Source of the DNA: Neurospora tetraspora
Taxonomy: Eukaryota > Ascomycota > Sordariomycetes > Sordariales > Sordariaceae
Assembly: GCF_033439725.1 (NCBI RefSeq)
Contig: NW_026944383.1
Span: 992,001-1,056,000 of the forward strand
DNA: 64,000 nt
Direction of reading: 5' to 3'
The position numbers and the translations under genes were made by a program. The notes under the pieces were generated by a model. It was given only the letters and a program-made list of their open reading frames with translations. It made no database searches and was not told where the DNA came from. The first letter of the stretch is position 1, and every line of letters starts with the position of its first letter. Positions 22,330-32,274 of the stretch are shown piece after piece.

Positions 22330-23175
22330 GGTGGGCACCGGGAAGGTGGGAGGGAGTTTTTGTTGTGTTTTGGGACTGGAGTCTTTTGTTGCATGGGAGA
22401 GAGTTGTTGTGATACCTACGGTATAGCCCTTGAGTGCTATGCTTGTTTGCTTTGATTACCAGAGATTCAAGGAATAACTTTGTCACAACTACCACGTTGG
22501 AGCCAGGCCCTAGTTGCTACTCACGGTCTGAGTGTCTATCATTTACAGCGGAGAAGGTATGAGAGCCCACGACCATGGTTCTTGTGCTTTACTCAAACCC
22601 GAACGGTCACGGACAAATGTCTTGTACCCATATGCTTCTGGACTGCACCAACCATGGACATCACGAATCATTGTTGACAGTATTCTCCAGACCTAGAGCT
22701 TACCTTTAGTACCTACCCTTTCTGTGGTGCTTCAAATGTTGTAGGTCTAGTTGACATCGACATATCTCAGGAGTAATACTCGGATCTGCGGAAGGGGTTG
22801 GGTATCCGAGTTCCACACTACGGACAAGACTGGAGTGTGACAATCTATGTATAGGTAAGTTTGATTTGCCATGAGGGACTTCTGACGCTCGAATCCAATC
22901 AATGCTGAAATCAATCATAGCTGCGGATACAAGATAATCTTCGATTGGGTTCAGGAGGCATTAATATCGCGAACTGGTGGAGTGAACATTTCTACAATCT
23001 CCCTTTGACGAAAAAAAGATCACATAAAGCGGAACAGCTGCAGTCAAGCTTTCTACGGTCAGGATAACATCCACAGCTTCGAGGGGAGGTGTAATGCTGG
23101 CCTCTCTGTTTCCTGTCTCCATTCCCCTTCAATTACCTCCCCAAACAAGGTCACACCATTACAAACAGTAAGTAA
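22330..23175. other. Convergent spacer
   Basis: 846 bases between the ends of two convergent genes. I see no open frame or repeat worth naming. Confidence 0.5.
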
Positions 23176-24681
23176 CTAACCCTCACACTTCATCTTGATA
23201 CTCTTACACCTCGCACAAGGCGTCGGCCCCGTTCCAGTTCTAGTTCCAGTTCCAGTTCCATTCCCACGCCCCCCACCATCTTTAGTTTCCAGATCTCCCC
23301 CCTCAGCCTGACCATCCCTCCCGGTCCCATCACCGACACCACCAATACCATTACTCAAAACAGTACAAGGCAAGAACTCATCCCCCCTCTGTGGCCTCGA
23401 AAACCGTCCTATTCCCCTACCCGTACCCTTACCTAGACCTAGACCTATACCCGTACCCGTCAACACCCCACCTCCAACACCCCCAGCAGCCCCGACAGCA
23501 GCAGCCCCGACAGCAGCATTGGAAGCAGCATTGGAAGCAGCAGCAGCAGCAGCAGCAGCAGCTATCTCATCCAGTTGTCTCTGTCTCCGAGCGCACGAGT
23601 GACAAGGGCCGGGAAGGCGGGGGACGCCTGTTGCTTGGATTTGCCGGGCGCGAGAGACTTCGTAGGCTGTGCCGTATTTCTTTCTTTTCTTGAGTGGGGG
23701 TTTTGTTGTTGCTGCTGGGTTTGGGATTGCTGGGATTGAGGTTGAAGGTGGATTTGGGAAGAGGGATCGGGGTCGGGGTTGGGATGGGGGTTGTGATTCT
23801 GAGCAAGATCCTGAAGGAGGTGGTTGTGGTTGATGTTGTGATTGATGTTGTGATTGATGTTGATGCAGGGGGGTAGTAGGGGCCGTAAGTATGAGGGTTG
23901 GTTTGTTGGGTGATGCTGGTGCTTGTTGATTTGTAACGGTTGGCCGGGTGTGAAGTGCTCTACTTGTTGTATGCTGCGTTTCTTGGAAGATATTTGTTGA
24001 TGATGGATTTGATGTGTTGCCCAAGGGAGTGGAGGGGGGTGTTGTTTGGGTTTTCAAGTGTTGTGGTTGAGAAGCATTTGGGAAGCACTTCTTCTTCTTC
24101 TTCTTCTTCTTGACTGGCTGTCGCGGATAGAGCTCGTTGACGTTGTTGGGGTTGTCTGCTTTAGGATTCTGGCTATGATACGAGTGAGAGGCAACTAAAG
24201 AAGCCGACGGGACCTGAGTACTCTCCGACTGATATTGGGCAGCATCATACTGTCCGGCAGCAGGTTCTGGACGGGAGCAGGAAAGTGTTTGAGCGGAAGA
24301 CCGGCTATCAGGGACTTGCAAAGTAAGAGGGACTACAACTTCTCCTTGGGTATCGACTATCTGTTTTGTGCGCGGACGCTCTTGTGTGGCAGTAATAACC
24401 CGATCCTTCACAGATCCTGAAACTGTTCGTTTCCTGTGGCCGGCGGCATGGACCGATGATGACGATGAAAAACGACAAGGGCCTCGGGTATCTCTGCGCA
24501 GCATCAGCAGCCCTGCTACAGCATCGATCTCTGCCGTTGACAGATGAACGCTCATATTGGTCAGAGCCTCTATAACCTTGAGCCTAACTTGTTGCTCATG
24601 GCTGGTCGACGGCGTGATCTGTGGGGATGTGTCTAGTGGTCTAAACTGTTGAAAACGTCTTCTCGCACGGGATGACTTCAT
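23176..24681 (-). CDS. Low-complexity protein with split Cys motifs, unknown function
   Basis: I do not recognise this 501-residue protein. The start is the ATG at 24679-24681 (MKSSRARRRFQQF); the frame continues a little upstream, without another ATG. A short helical region near the N-terminus (VRLKVIEALTNMSVHLSTAEIDAVAGLL) is followed by Ser/Thr/Pro/Gln-rich sequence and seven consecutive Lys. Later comes GVPRLPGPCHSCARRQRQ, then a run of eight Ala and Gly/Thr-rich repeats, and finally PCARCKSIKMKCEG at the C-terminus. The last motif is C-x2-C-x6-C, one half of a fungal Zn2Cys6 cluster; the first is C-x2-C with basic residues behind. Together they resemble a zinc cluster stretched by ~130 low-complexity residues. 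A DNA-binding role is only a guess. An undetected intron is possible. Confidence 0.6.
   Translation of the reverse strand: MKSSRARRRFQQFRPLDTSPQITPSTSHEQQVRLKVIEALTNMSVHLSTAEIDAVAGLLMLRRDTRGPCRFSSSSSVHAAGHRKRTVSGSVKDRVITATQERPRTKQIVDTQGEVVVPLTLQVPDSRSSAQTLSCSRPEPAAGQYDAAQYQSESTQVPSASLVASHSYHSQNPKADNPNNVNELYPRQPVKKKKKKKKCFPNASQPQHLKTQTTPPSTPLGNTSNPSSTNIFQETQHTTSRALHTRPTVTNQQAPASPNKPTLILTAPTTPLHQHQSQHQSQHQPQPPPSGSCSESQPPSQPRPRSLFPNPPSTSIPAIPNPAATTKPPLKKRKKYGTAYEVSRARQIQATGVPRLPGPCHSCARRQRQLDEIAAAAAAAAASNAASNAAVGAAAVGAAGGVGGGVLTGTGIGLGLGKGTGRGIGRFSRPQRGDEFLPCTVLSNGIGGVGDGTGRDGQAEGGDLETKDGGGRGNGTGTGTRTGTGPTPCARCKSIKMKCEG
23520..23563. repeat. GCA/GCAGCATTGGAA repeat inside the Cys-motif protein gene
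   Basis: Two GGAAGCAGCATT units run into about eight GCA triplets. On the minus strand they encode a poly-Ala run followed by SNAASNAA. Trinucleotide slippage explains them. Confidence 0.8.
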
Positions 24682-25477
24682 CTCGTCACCCAAAGACTGA
24701 GGGTACAATATATTCAAATTTTTATTTGTCACTTTTCGGAAATTCTTCTCCTTGGTAAGAGAGATTTCTGGATCTTAGAGGCACATACATGCAAGAAGAA
24801 GAGTCGGAAGCAATGATCGCATCCGCACTTTGACAATGGAACAGGCAAGGCCTTGGATGAACAGAGAAGACTACCTACCTAACTCTTCGTCGCTACGGGA
24901 ATATTCTCTTTCGCTGACATGATGGTAGTCAAGAAGGTTCAACAGTTCTTCAGCATATGATGGTGCGATAGATTCTCGTAAAGTGCATGCTTTGTAGGGT
25001 CGTAAAGCTCTATATAGTGTATCTTGGTAGTGTCTGAATGCCTTTTAGGTGGGTGTTGTCAACAAGCCCCAAACAAATACTCATCAGCTCAGAACAAGCG
25101 ACATGTTTCCCAAGCAGCAACAACCTAGTGACTCTCAGGATTGTCCCAGAAGAATGCACGCACATTGACGAATGATGACTGCTTTCCTCGTCTGCAGGCA
25201 TAGTGCTCGTTGCCCATGATGAAGATGCTAAAGAATGTAGGCTCAGTTCTTAGAACAGTTCTTCAAAACGCGCTCTAGTAACTTCTATAGTCAATCCATT
25301 GGGTTTTATGAAGATTTCGAAACTTATTCCACGCTTGCAACTAACTGCCTCTGTTGCTTGGAAAACGTCGAGTGTTTTGTATCATCTTGTGGTGGTCCTG
25401 CGTTGGAAGTCTAGATTGGGCTTTATAAGTTTTAGGTCGAGCTGGTCCTTTCAACCAATAACAAACGTGGTACGCAC
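24682..25477. other. Spacer upstream of the Cys-motif gene and the tRNA
   Basis: 796 bases that should include the promoter of the minus-strand gene. No coding sequence or repeat was recognised. Confidence 0.45.
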
Positions 25478-25563
25478 GGTTGTATAGTGTAGCGGTTATC
25501 ACTCCGGATTCTGATTCTCTTCAGAACATTCCGGCAACCCCGGTTCGATTCCGGGTACGACCT
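25478..25563 (+). tRNA. tRNA-Gln (anticodon CUG), with a 14-nt intron
   Basis: Folds as a full cloverleaf. The acceptor stem is GGTTGTA with TACGACC (one G-T pair), discriminator T. The D arm contains AGTGTAGCGGTTATCAC with box A. The anticodon stem is CCGGA/TCCGG with loop TTCTGAT, so the anticodon is CTG. The T arm is CCCCGGTTCGATTCCGGG. A 14-nt intron (TTCTCTTCAGAACA) follows the base after the anticodon, the canonical site, and its CAG can pair with the anticodon. T-rich runs a few bases downstream (25568-25580) would stop RNA polymerase III. Confidence 0.95.
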
Positions 25564-26180
25564 CATCTTTTTCCTTTTTTGCTTTTGTATTTCGGTAGCC
25601 TTCATAATTCTACGGTCTTGTGGCTGTTGTAACATTTTTTTTTTCGGAGCTGGAAATCAAGAAGGGTGCTGCATGTTGGTTGTTTCGGCGACGGTTTCGT
25701 GGTGGCGCAAATTGTTTGTTTTGTTGCGGCACATTGGAACCACTGTGTAGTTCAGGGGCTGAGCTTGGCCGCCACGATATTCAACGACATCTGTGTTGAG
25801 AGACAACTAACCTATGAACGTCCAGAGTATGCCATGGTGCAACAGACAGAATCTTATCATATGCAAAGGTGTTGATTGTCTTTGTGATATTGCTTCAAAT
25901 TCCAAAAATGCCAACTTCTATGGATATCTAACTGTTCGAAAAGAAGGGTACAGTAAACAAGAGAGAGATGCAATAACCGACGTACAAGAGATGATTCATC
26001 ATCATCATCATCTATCAGCATCCTCCATCACACATACATTATTGATTATTGTAGAAAAGAACCGAAAGGGGGGAATATCCACCGCAAGAGGTCCAAACGG
26101 TATCATAAGCCGAACAACTTTTATGAAACCATCACCATGCGCCGGGCTTTTTGTTGTTGTTGTATCTGTTGTTCAAACGA
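25564..26180. other. Spacer between the tRNA and the methyltransferase gene
   Basis: 617 bases holding the RNA polymerase III terminator at the left and the methyltransferase 3' untranslated region at the right. A (CAT)n-like run ATTCATCATCATCATCATC lies near 25994. No gene is seen. Confidence 0.5.
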
Positions 26181-27347
26181 TCAAAGGGGCTTCTCCGCCA
26201 CAAGCCAGTAACTCGTTGAAATAAGACGCATCCTATCCATCTTAACAAACGCCTGCCCATCCAGACATAACCTGTCGATCAACGTCTTGAAGTGCTGGGG
26301 CAGGACGTGGATCTTCACCAAGCCCAGAATGATCTGGCGCATAGTGCGGAAGTAAATGTCGACCCGGTCAATCAGTGGCGCCTGTAGACCGTCGATGCTC
26401 GCGTTCTCGGATTTTGTGACGACGAAGCCGGCCTCCTCGAGGGCCTTCTCGAAACTCTTGGGTGTGGGTGTGCCAACGGCGCCGATGAGGGGCTTGACGC
26501 GCCTCATGAGCTCAAGGTGTTCGGGATTGCTGGGGTCATAGTCTGGCAGGCTGACCCAGTCGAGGAGCGAGACCTTGGCGCCCGGCTTGAGCACGCGATA
26601 GACTTCGCGGAAGAGCGTTGGGAGATCCTTGCACAGTGACAGCGCTTGGATCTGGTAAAAGCAGTCGAAGGAGTTGTCGGCAAAGGGCAGTGGTAGCGTG
26701 TTCATGTCTTGCTGTACAAAGTTGTTCTTCAATCCCTTCTGGTTGTTGAATTCTTGTGCCTGGGCGACCTGGTTGGGGTCGATGTTGAGACCGGTAACTG
26801 TAGCGCCGGTGATGCTGGCCATGTGAGCAGCCACGCGCCCTCGGCCACATCCCAAGTCGAGAACCTTGTCGCCGGCCTTCATGCCGATAGCACGCGCAAC
26901 GGCCTTCTCGTAAAGCAGCTGGTTCTCGATGACATTGGCCCTCTTGTCCATGTGGGGAGGGATGTACATCTTCTCGACATCGCCCATGGCGCAGAGGTGG
27001 TTGATGACTCCGTAGTAAGCCTGCAAGCACTCCCCGACCTTGGCCTGGTAGTCGGGACCAAGTTCCTTGATCATGGCATTTTCGTCGGCCCAGTCGAGGT
27101 TGTAAATGACATACGAGTGCATGTAGTCATCTACCTGCTTTGGTGTTAGGTGGTGGATGTACTTGAAGGCTGACCGGAAGGTCTTGAAGCGGTTCGTAGT
27201 GGATTGCCGGTCGGCGTCGTCAAGGCCCAATGCATCTTGCTTTTTTGTGGATGGTGTCGCATTAACGGTGAGCTTTTGCTTCTCTTCGGCGACCCTGTCG
27301 ATGCCGTCGGAGCTGTCTGAAGCCCGGTGCTGAAGTGAAACAGACAT
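26181..27347 (-). CDS. Erg6-like (sterol methyltransferase family) SAM methyltransferase
   Basis: A 388-residue intronless S-adenosylmethionine methyltransferase. The SAM-binding motif I is KVLDLGCGRGRVAAHMA, followed by GATVTGLNIDPNQ, DNSFDCFYQIQALSLC, EVYRVLKPGAKVSLLDWV and a C-terminal half resembling the sterol methyltransferase C-terminal domain (TPTPKSFEKALEEAGF, STSYWLVAEKPL). This order matches sterol C-24 methyltransferase, but the diagnostic aromatic sterol-binding stretch YEYGWG near the N-terminus is missing; YVIYNLDWADEN stands there instead. I therefore read it as an Erg6 paralogue with a different, unknown substrate. No predicted signal peptide; the N-terminus is polar. The start ATG at 27345-27347 is the first in frame. 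Confidence 0.85.
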   Translation of the reverse strand: MSVSLQHRASDSSDGIDRVAEEKQKLTVNATPSTKKQDALGLDDADRQSTTNRFKTFRSAFKYIHHLTPKQVDDYMHSYVIYNLDWADENAMIKELGPDYQAKVGECLQAYYGVINHLCAMGDVEKMYIPPHMDKRANVIENQLLYEKAVARAIGMKAGDKVLDLGCGRGRVAAHMASITGATVTGLNIDPNQVAQAQEFNNQKGLKNNFVQQDMNTLPLPFADNSFDCFYQIQALSLCKDLPTLFREVYRVLKPGAKVSLLDWVSLPDYDPSNPEHLELMRRVKPLIGAVGTPTPKSFEKALEEAGFVVTKSENASIDGLQAPLIDRVDIYFRTMRQIILGLVKIHVLPQHFKTLIDRLCLDGQAFVKMDRMRLISTSYWLVAEKPL

Positions 27348-28278
27348 GGCGAATGACGTGCAGATTTCTGGGGTGCGGGGGAGGCAATGCTTGAGCCCCA
27401 GATGCGGAGATATGGGCGCAGAAGTTTAAGGTTAAGGTTTTGCGAATGGGGGTGGCAGTGCCCTTCGAAGTGGAAGATCGAGATGGAAGGAGATGTAGAC
27501 GCCGGAAGCAAGTACAACACAACAGGCCGCAGGAGTTGCTTTGTTGTGAATTATCTGGTCGGTTGGGTAGCAAAGATGCGAGAGGAGAAGAGACTGGAGG
27601 AGTAAAGGTAAAATCAGTGGATAGACAGGTAAATATTGATTATGATATCAAGCCGTGAATGGAGAGGAACGGGTATTCAAGGTACCATCGACCCATGGCA
27701 CTATCACTTGCACGGGAAGAGCGGAGCTCATAATTTGGAAGAAAAACTTAAAAGGCAAGGATGGGCTGGACAATGATCGGAGCATACTGTCAACAAAATG
27801 GATCCCGAGAGGTCCGGGAGGTCCGGGAGGTCCGGATGAGTTCGGTCGGAAGTCGGGTCCAAAGGGTCGTCACCTGAGGATGGGTTCGCCGCGTCGCGAC
27901 AAACTTTTGAAACGGTAGTGTGCAATTCCTAGACACTTAAAGGGGCCATGAAGCCGTCATTCTGAAAGGTTCGGGGCTTCATGAAGAAGAAGGAAGACCG
28001 TGCTTGAGGATAGCCGTTCGGTCAATTAGTCATCCATACTGTTAGGTAAGACGCATGCATCATCCCACCTTCCATTTTGCTGTTGCAGCCGCTGCTGCTT
28101 CCCGTCTTAACACAGATGAGAATAACAAATCCATGGGAATACCAAAACGTCAGGATTGTTTGCGTATTACCGCAATTGGCGCCTTGGCAACGGGCAGGAA
28201 CGGAAAGAGAGAGGAGGGTTCATTTCCTTGTGCTCCGGTCTCATGGACATCATATCCCCATCATAGCCATCATGGACT

Positions 28279-28644
28279 GGTGTTGGCCGAGTCCATTAAA
28301 ACGACTGTGTCCCATATTAAAACGACTGTCTGTACCTAACATTGCTGTAAGACGCCGCCTACCGCGGAGGTTAGGGTCAGGGTTAGTTAGGGTTAGTTCC
28401 GGGGGTGCAGGGGGCCGGCGAGAGGCCCCCGCGTATGAATGTGAATTCGGCGTTGAGAAGGACGCGGTTTTGAGCTCTGAACGTCGTGGTGTTGAACGAT
28501 CATTTTGGTGGTGATTGTGAGCGCGACCTGACACCAATCTTGGCAGTTCAGCATGGTGGACCGCGCCAAGGCCGATGGATTTGTGTGGTCAGGGACAGTC
28601 GTTCAACTAGGAGACACAGTCGTTTCAACGGGCCCGGTGTTGGC
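28279..28644. mobile_element. 348-bp MITE with 9-bp target duplication
   Basis: The 9-bp direct repeat GGTGTTGGC (28279-28287 and 28636-28644) flanks an element whose ends are inverted repeats of ~44 bp. The left end reads GAGTCCATTAAAACGACTG and the right end, complemented, GGGCCCGTTGAAACGACTG. A second shared block CGACTGTC follows in both. Differences are almost all A-for-G or T-for-C, mostly in the left copy, as RIP or deamination would leave. Inside are telomere-like GGTTAGGG repeats and a GC hairpin (GGGGGCC/GGCCCCC). There is no coding sequence. A 9-bp duplication again points to a Mutator-like transposase acting in trans. Confidence 0.8.
28366..28397 (+). repeat. Interstitial telomere-like TTAGGG run
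   Basis: Contains GGTTAGGGTCAGGGTTAG followed by TTAGGGTTAG, close to the fungal telomere unit TTAGGG. It lies inside the MITE. Only three to four imperfect units are present, so this is not a telomere. Confidence 0.7.
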
Positions 28645-31208
28645 AATCTGCTATGTCCTGAAAAACGTAGAACCCCGGTTCAAACTTTGTAAGCGGGCAA
28701 TATGTATACCTTCGGCCCGTCTCGTGGGAAAGTTAGCGCCGGGTGTTGGTTAAAAAGTACTTCTTTTCTTCGCGATTTTTTACAAGAGCGATATCGGCGT
28801 GGTATGATCCGTGAATATGCGAGTCACAAAATGCCGTTGCGAGAGAAGGACAGGGTCCCGAGCGCCGGGATCCCATCTTCGGCCAAAACAAGCTCGGGAG
28901 AAGCCCTGACAAGATTTTCTCTGATGCCGGGATGACCTCGCGGTGGGACTTTCGGCGAATAGAAATAAACAGGCTGGAACCCTGAGTGCTGAACAGGGTG
29001 TATGTTACCTCATCTCCTCATCGCTGTTGGCCCGACGAACCAACGTGATATTTGTACGTGAGGTGTATGGCTGGTGGGAGGAATGGCCGGAGGGTTCGGG
29101 TCTTGGGTCCCGTTCGGATCGGCGCCTGACACGTTCAAACCGTCAAAGACAATGCCGGGTGCCCGTGCTGCCGAGTGTTCGTCAACGGGGTTATGACGCT
29201 ATGGCACCGGACATCTTTTCATGGAGATTTTGAGCCGATCGGGCGAGGCCAGCGGCTGCGGGCCATTGCAGGCGGGTGTCCCAGTGTGACTTCAGGGTCC
29301 ACTCAGACAGCCAGCCCTATCAGGCCAGTATCTTCAGCACTGTTGGACACGGAGCGCTCTTCGCACCCTCTGAAGACCGATAACAGGCTTAGCATCATTT
29401 TGTTGCAGAAAATGTTAGTAAATGAGTGCAGTGGATCCACCAGTACAGTGTAAGAAAGTCACTCTCACTGCTAGCCAGAGCTCAAGGCCTCGGATCACCG
29501 TCTCTCACGACCGCGACGAACTGTCGAGATGGCAATAAACAATAATACTACCTGCTTGAGCTGCCATATGTACAGAATTCAACCTACCGAATCTCATTAT
29601 GATCTGCGAATTCCTCCTTGAACCTACATTTATCGATCTGGGCTGACCCAATTTTCACTTTCCCGATACCGCCATCAGCAGGACTGCAACCCACGGCACC
29701 CATAGAAGTGGTTGACCACCCCAAAAGTGTCGACACTGAAGACGCTGCTAGCTGAGCCTTGGCTGGGCTCTGCGATACTCAGGAATGGAAGCATCTGTCA
29801 ACTTCAATCATAACCCCATTCAGATATGCCGGGTACACTGCCCGTGGCTACTGATCAAACATAAGTTTTTCGTGGGAACCCGCCATGTTGAACTGAACAC
29901 TACCCACAGCCACGAGAGTGAGCGATGGACATATATGGTAGAACAAGTATGGAAAGCTTCCGATATCATGGAAGATGCCGTACAGTTCGCATGGCAAGAG
30001 TTGGTTACTGCTTCGGATGGACAGGCAATCCAGGAAACCAGCAAACACACCTTCTTGCGCCGAATGAAAAGTGTTGATCGTGGAGACACGAAAGAGAATG
30101 GAGAAGGCAGAGCGCTACTGTTATCAAAGACGATCATAAGTCATGATCACCAAGAGGAAACCCACCTAGGCGCTGGGACACCGGCGCTTCTGTTGCTTTT
30201 TGTCCTTTGTTGTGCCACCTTCGCCCAACATCACACCGACGTCTCCTGCATGAACCACAAGGACACTCCGATATCACTCACTCCTCTGACTGCAGCAATA
30301 ATTTCTTAGTGTTCCTCCGTTGTTTCCTCGAGGTACTGGATCTCATTCCGAAGAAAAGCTGGCGCCAGGGGTTCAGCTCGCCCAAGCCTGGGGCTAGGCG
30401 CAAGGAGTCCTTTGAGCAATCAACCACGCTTTCCTAAAATGGGTTTGAATAGAACCTCAATAAACACTTTGTTGCTAACCCCTAAATTTGCCGCTAGTCG
30501 GCCACACCGCAAGCTCTAAACAATCACGGTGTCTCTCCTATCACGTACCCGGTCTTTATTCTAGAAGGAGGGTGTTTCTCACGTGGCATCAACGTTAAGC
30601 GCCTCTTACATCCTCATCTTCACCTCACCCTTGCTTTGTCTTCCGTGCATCTTACCTTCTTCAGACGTTCGGCTTCTCCCCGAGTCCCCGTATCCCCGGC
30701 TGCATGAAGCATCTTCGACTACTCGGCCAGTTCCGGCAGGCCATCATTGGGCGGAGCACCGAGTCTGACCTGAACGTCTTCGTCCGAACCTCGATCGCCT
30801 TGAAACTCCTCAACGTTTCCGACACCTCGGGACCGAACTTTCATCCCTTCGAATCCCCAGTCGTGGCAATTCATCCCATACTCTCGCAGAATGTGGCTCT
30901 ATGGCTCAATGAAGCCTTCCTCTGAATAGAGATCTGAATAAGCCATTGACGAATCCCCTCCGTCAACCTCCACCAAAGCAAGCCCTTGACCTCAATAACC
31001 ACACCATCACCGAATAACAAACATGGCCCTTTCACGTCCATTGCTTAGTTCTGGACCGGCCTGTCGTCTTCTTTGACCGAACTCCCTCCCTCGTGGCCAC
31101 CGCCCCCTTGGACGATCCTTGTCGCTAACCAGGTTTACCTGCGATTCTATAGAGATCGCACTTGAATAATCATGCCTTCACAGACTTCAACAACCGTGAT
31201 AGTTTGGA

Positions 31209-31215
31209 TATAAAA
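31209..31215 (+). promoter_or_regulatory. TATA box of ccg-4
   Basis: TATAAAA stands 148 bases upstream of the ccg-4 start codon and is followed by a pyrimidine-rich leader with CTCATAACTCACC. It is the clearest TATA box in the window and suits a strongly regulated gene. Confidence 0.6.
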
Positions 31216-31362
31216 GATGGTGTTGATCTCCTCATAACTCACCCTTTTTTTTCCTCATCACCTTTGACATCGCCAATCAACCCTCAGAGGTCTTCATTCT
31301 CTCAACCAACAGGGTCCCCTTCGTTGACAACTTTTTAACATTCTTCCTCCAAGCCTTTCAAG

Positions 31363-32274
31363 ATGAAGTTCACCCTCCCTCTTGTCATCTTCGCCGCCGT
31401 GGCCTCCGCCACTCCGGTCGCCCAGCCCGCCGCCGAGGCCGACGCTCAGTGGTGCCAGCTCCACGGCCAGTCCTGCTGGAAGGTCAAGCGTGTTGCCGAC
31501 GCCTTCGCCACCGCCATCCAGGGTATGGGCGGTCTCCCGCCCCGCGACGAGTCCGGCCACCATCCCGCCCAGGTCGCCAAGCGCCAGGTCGACGAGCTCG
31601 CCGGCATCATCGCCCTCACCCAGGAGGACGTCAACGCCTACTACGACTCCCTCAGCCTCGGCGAGAAGTTCGCTCCCTCCACCGAGGAGGAGAAGAAGAC
31701 CGAGAAGGTCGCCAAGCGGGAGGCTGAGGCCGAGGCGCAATGGTGCCGCATCCACGGCCAGTCGTGCTGGAAGAAGCGTGAGGCTGAGGCTCAATGGTGC
31801 CGTATCCACGGCCAGTCCTGCTGGAAGCGTGATGCCGCTCCCGAGGCTGCTCCCGAGGCCAACCCGCAATGGTGCCGCATCCACGGCCAGTCCTGCTGGA
31901 AGAAGCGTGACGCCGCTCCCGAGGCTGCTCCCGAGGCCAACCCGCAATGGTGCCGCATCCACGGCCAGTCCTGCTGGAAGGCCAAGCGCGCCGCCGAGGC
32001 CGTCATGACCGCCATCCAGTCCGCCGAGGCCGAGTCTGTTCTTCTCCTCCGTGACACCACCTTCAGCCCCGTCGACCGCGTCGGCAAGCGCGAGGCCCAG
32101 AACTGCAACGTCAAGTTCCACGGTGGTGTTAGGGGCACCTGCTGGAAGCGTGATGCCTCCCCCGAGGCGGCTTGCAACGCTCCCGACGGCGCCTGCACCA
32201 AGGCCACCCGTGACTTGCACGCCATGTACAACGTCGCTCGTGCCATCGTCACCGCTCACTCTGATGAGAACTAG
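31363..32274 (+). CDS. ccg-4: Mating pheromone precursor CCG-4 (mat A pheromone)
   Basis: Secreted precursor of the alpha-factor-like pheromone of mat A strains; clock-controlled in N. crassa. The 303-residue intronless frame starts with a signal peptide ([20 protein letters not shown], cleavage near 20). The pheromone copies are [11 protein letters not shown] at residues 29-39, then four [11 protein letters not shown] copies between about 125 and 210, each followed by Lys-Arg or Lys-Lys-Arg Kex2 sites. Spacers rich in [11 protein letters not shown] suit trimming by a Ste13-like dipeptidyl peptidase. A sixth, decayed block [17 protein letters not shown] follows near residue 245. The region between copies 1 and 2 is a longer pro-segment with its own Kex2 sites (VKR, AKR). 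The C-terminal tail has no further pheromone. This gene is what fixes the genus. Confidence 0.96.
   Translation: MKFTLPLVIFAAVASATPVAQPAAEADAQWCQLHGQSCWKVKRVADAFATAIQGMGGLPPRDESGHHPAQVAKRQVDELAGIIALTQEDVNAYYDSLSLGEKFAPSTEEEKKTEKVAKREAEAEAQWCRIHGQSCWKKREAEAQWCRIHGQSCWKRDAAPEAAPEANPQWCRIHGQSCWKKRDAAPEAAPEANPQWCRIHGQSCWKAKRAAEAVMTAIQSAEAESVLLLRDTTFSPVDRVGKREAQNCNVKFHGGVRGTCWKRDASPEAACNAPDGACTKATRDLHAMYNVARAIVTAHSDEN
31735..31983 (+). repeat. Tandem pheromone repeats in ccg-4
   Basis: Four in-frame units encode [11 protein letters not shown]. Units 3 and 4 share nearly identical spacers coding [13 protein letters not shown]. Such near-identity at DNA level suggests recent unequal exchange or gene conversion. 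Confidence 0.9.

Larger units (their letters stand above)
27348..31362. other. 4-kb gene-free region with a MITE and the ccg-4 promoter
   Basis: No open frame is convincing; a 174-residue frame at 29785-30309 has no recognisable motif and is covered by frames on the other strand. A triple AGGTCCGGG run lies near 27810. The MITE at 28288-28635 is described separately. The right ~900 bases should hold the ccg-4 promoter and leader, with a TATA box at 31209. Confidence 0.55.

Noticed and set aside
28366-28397. A real telomere or internal chromosome end
   Set aside because: Only a few imperfect units, embedded in a short transposon-like unit with genes on both sides.
29785-30309. 174-residue open frame upstream of ccg-4
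   Set aside because: No recognisable motif, no intron signals, ordinary non-coding base use, and contradicted by frames on the other strand. A real orphan gene cannot be fully excluded.
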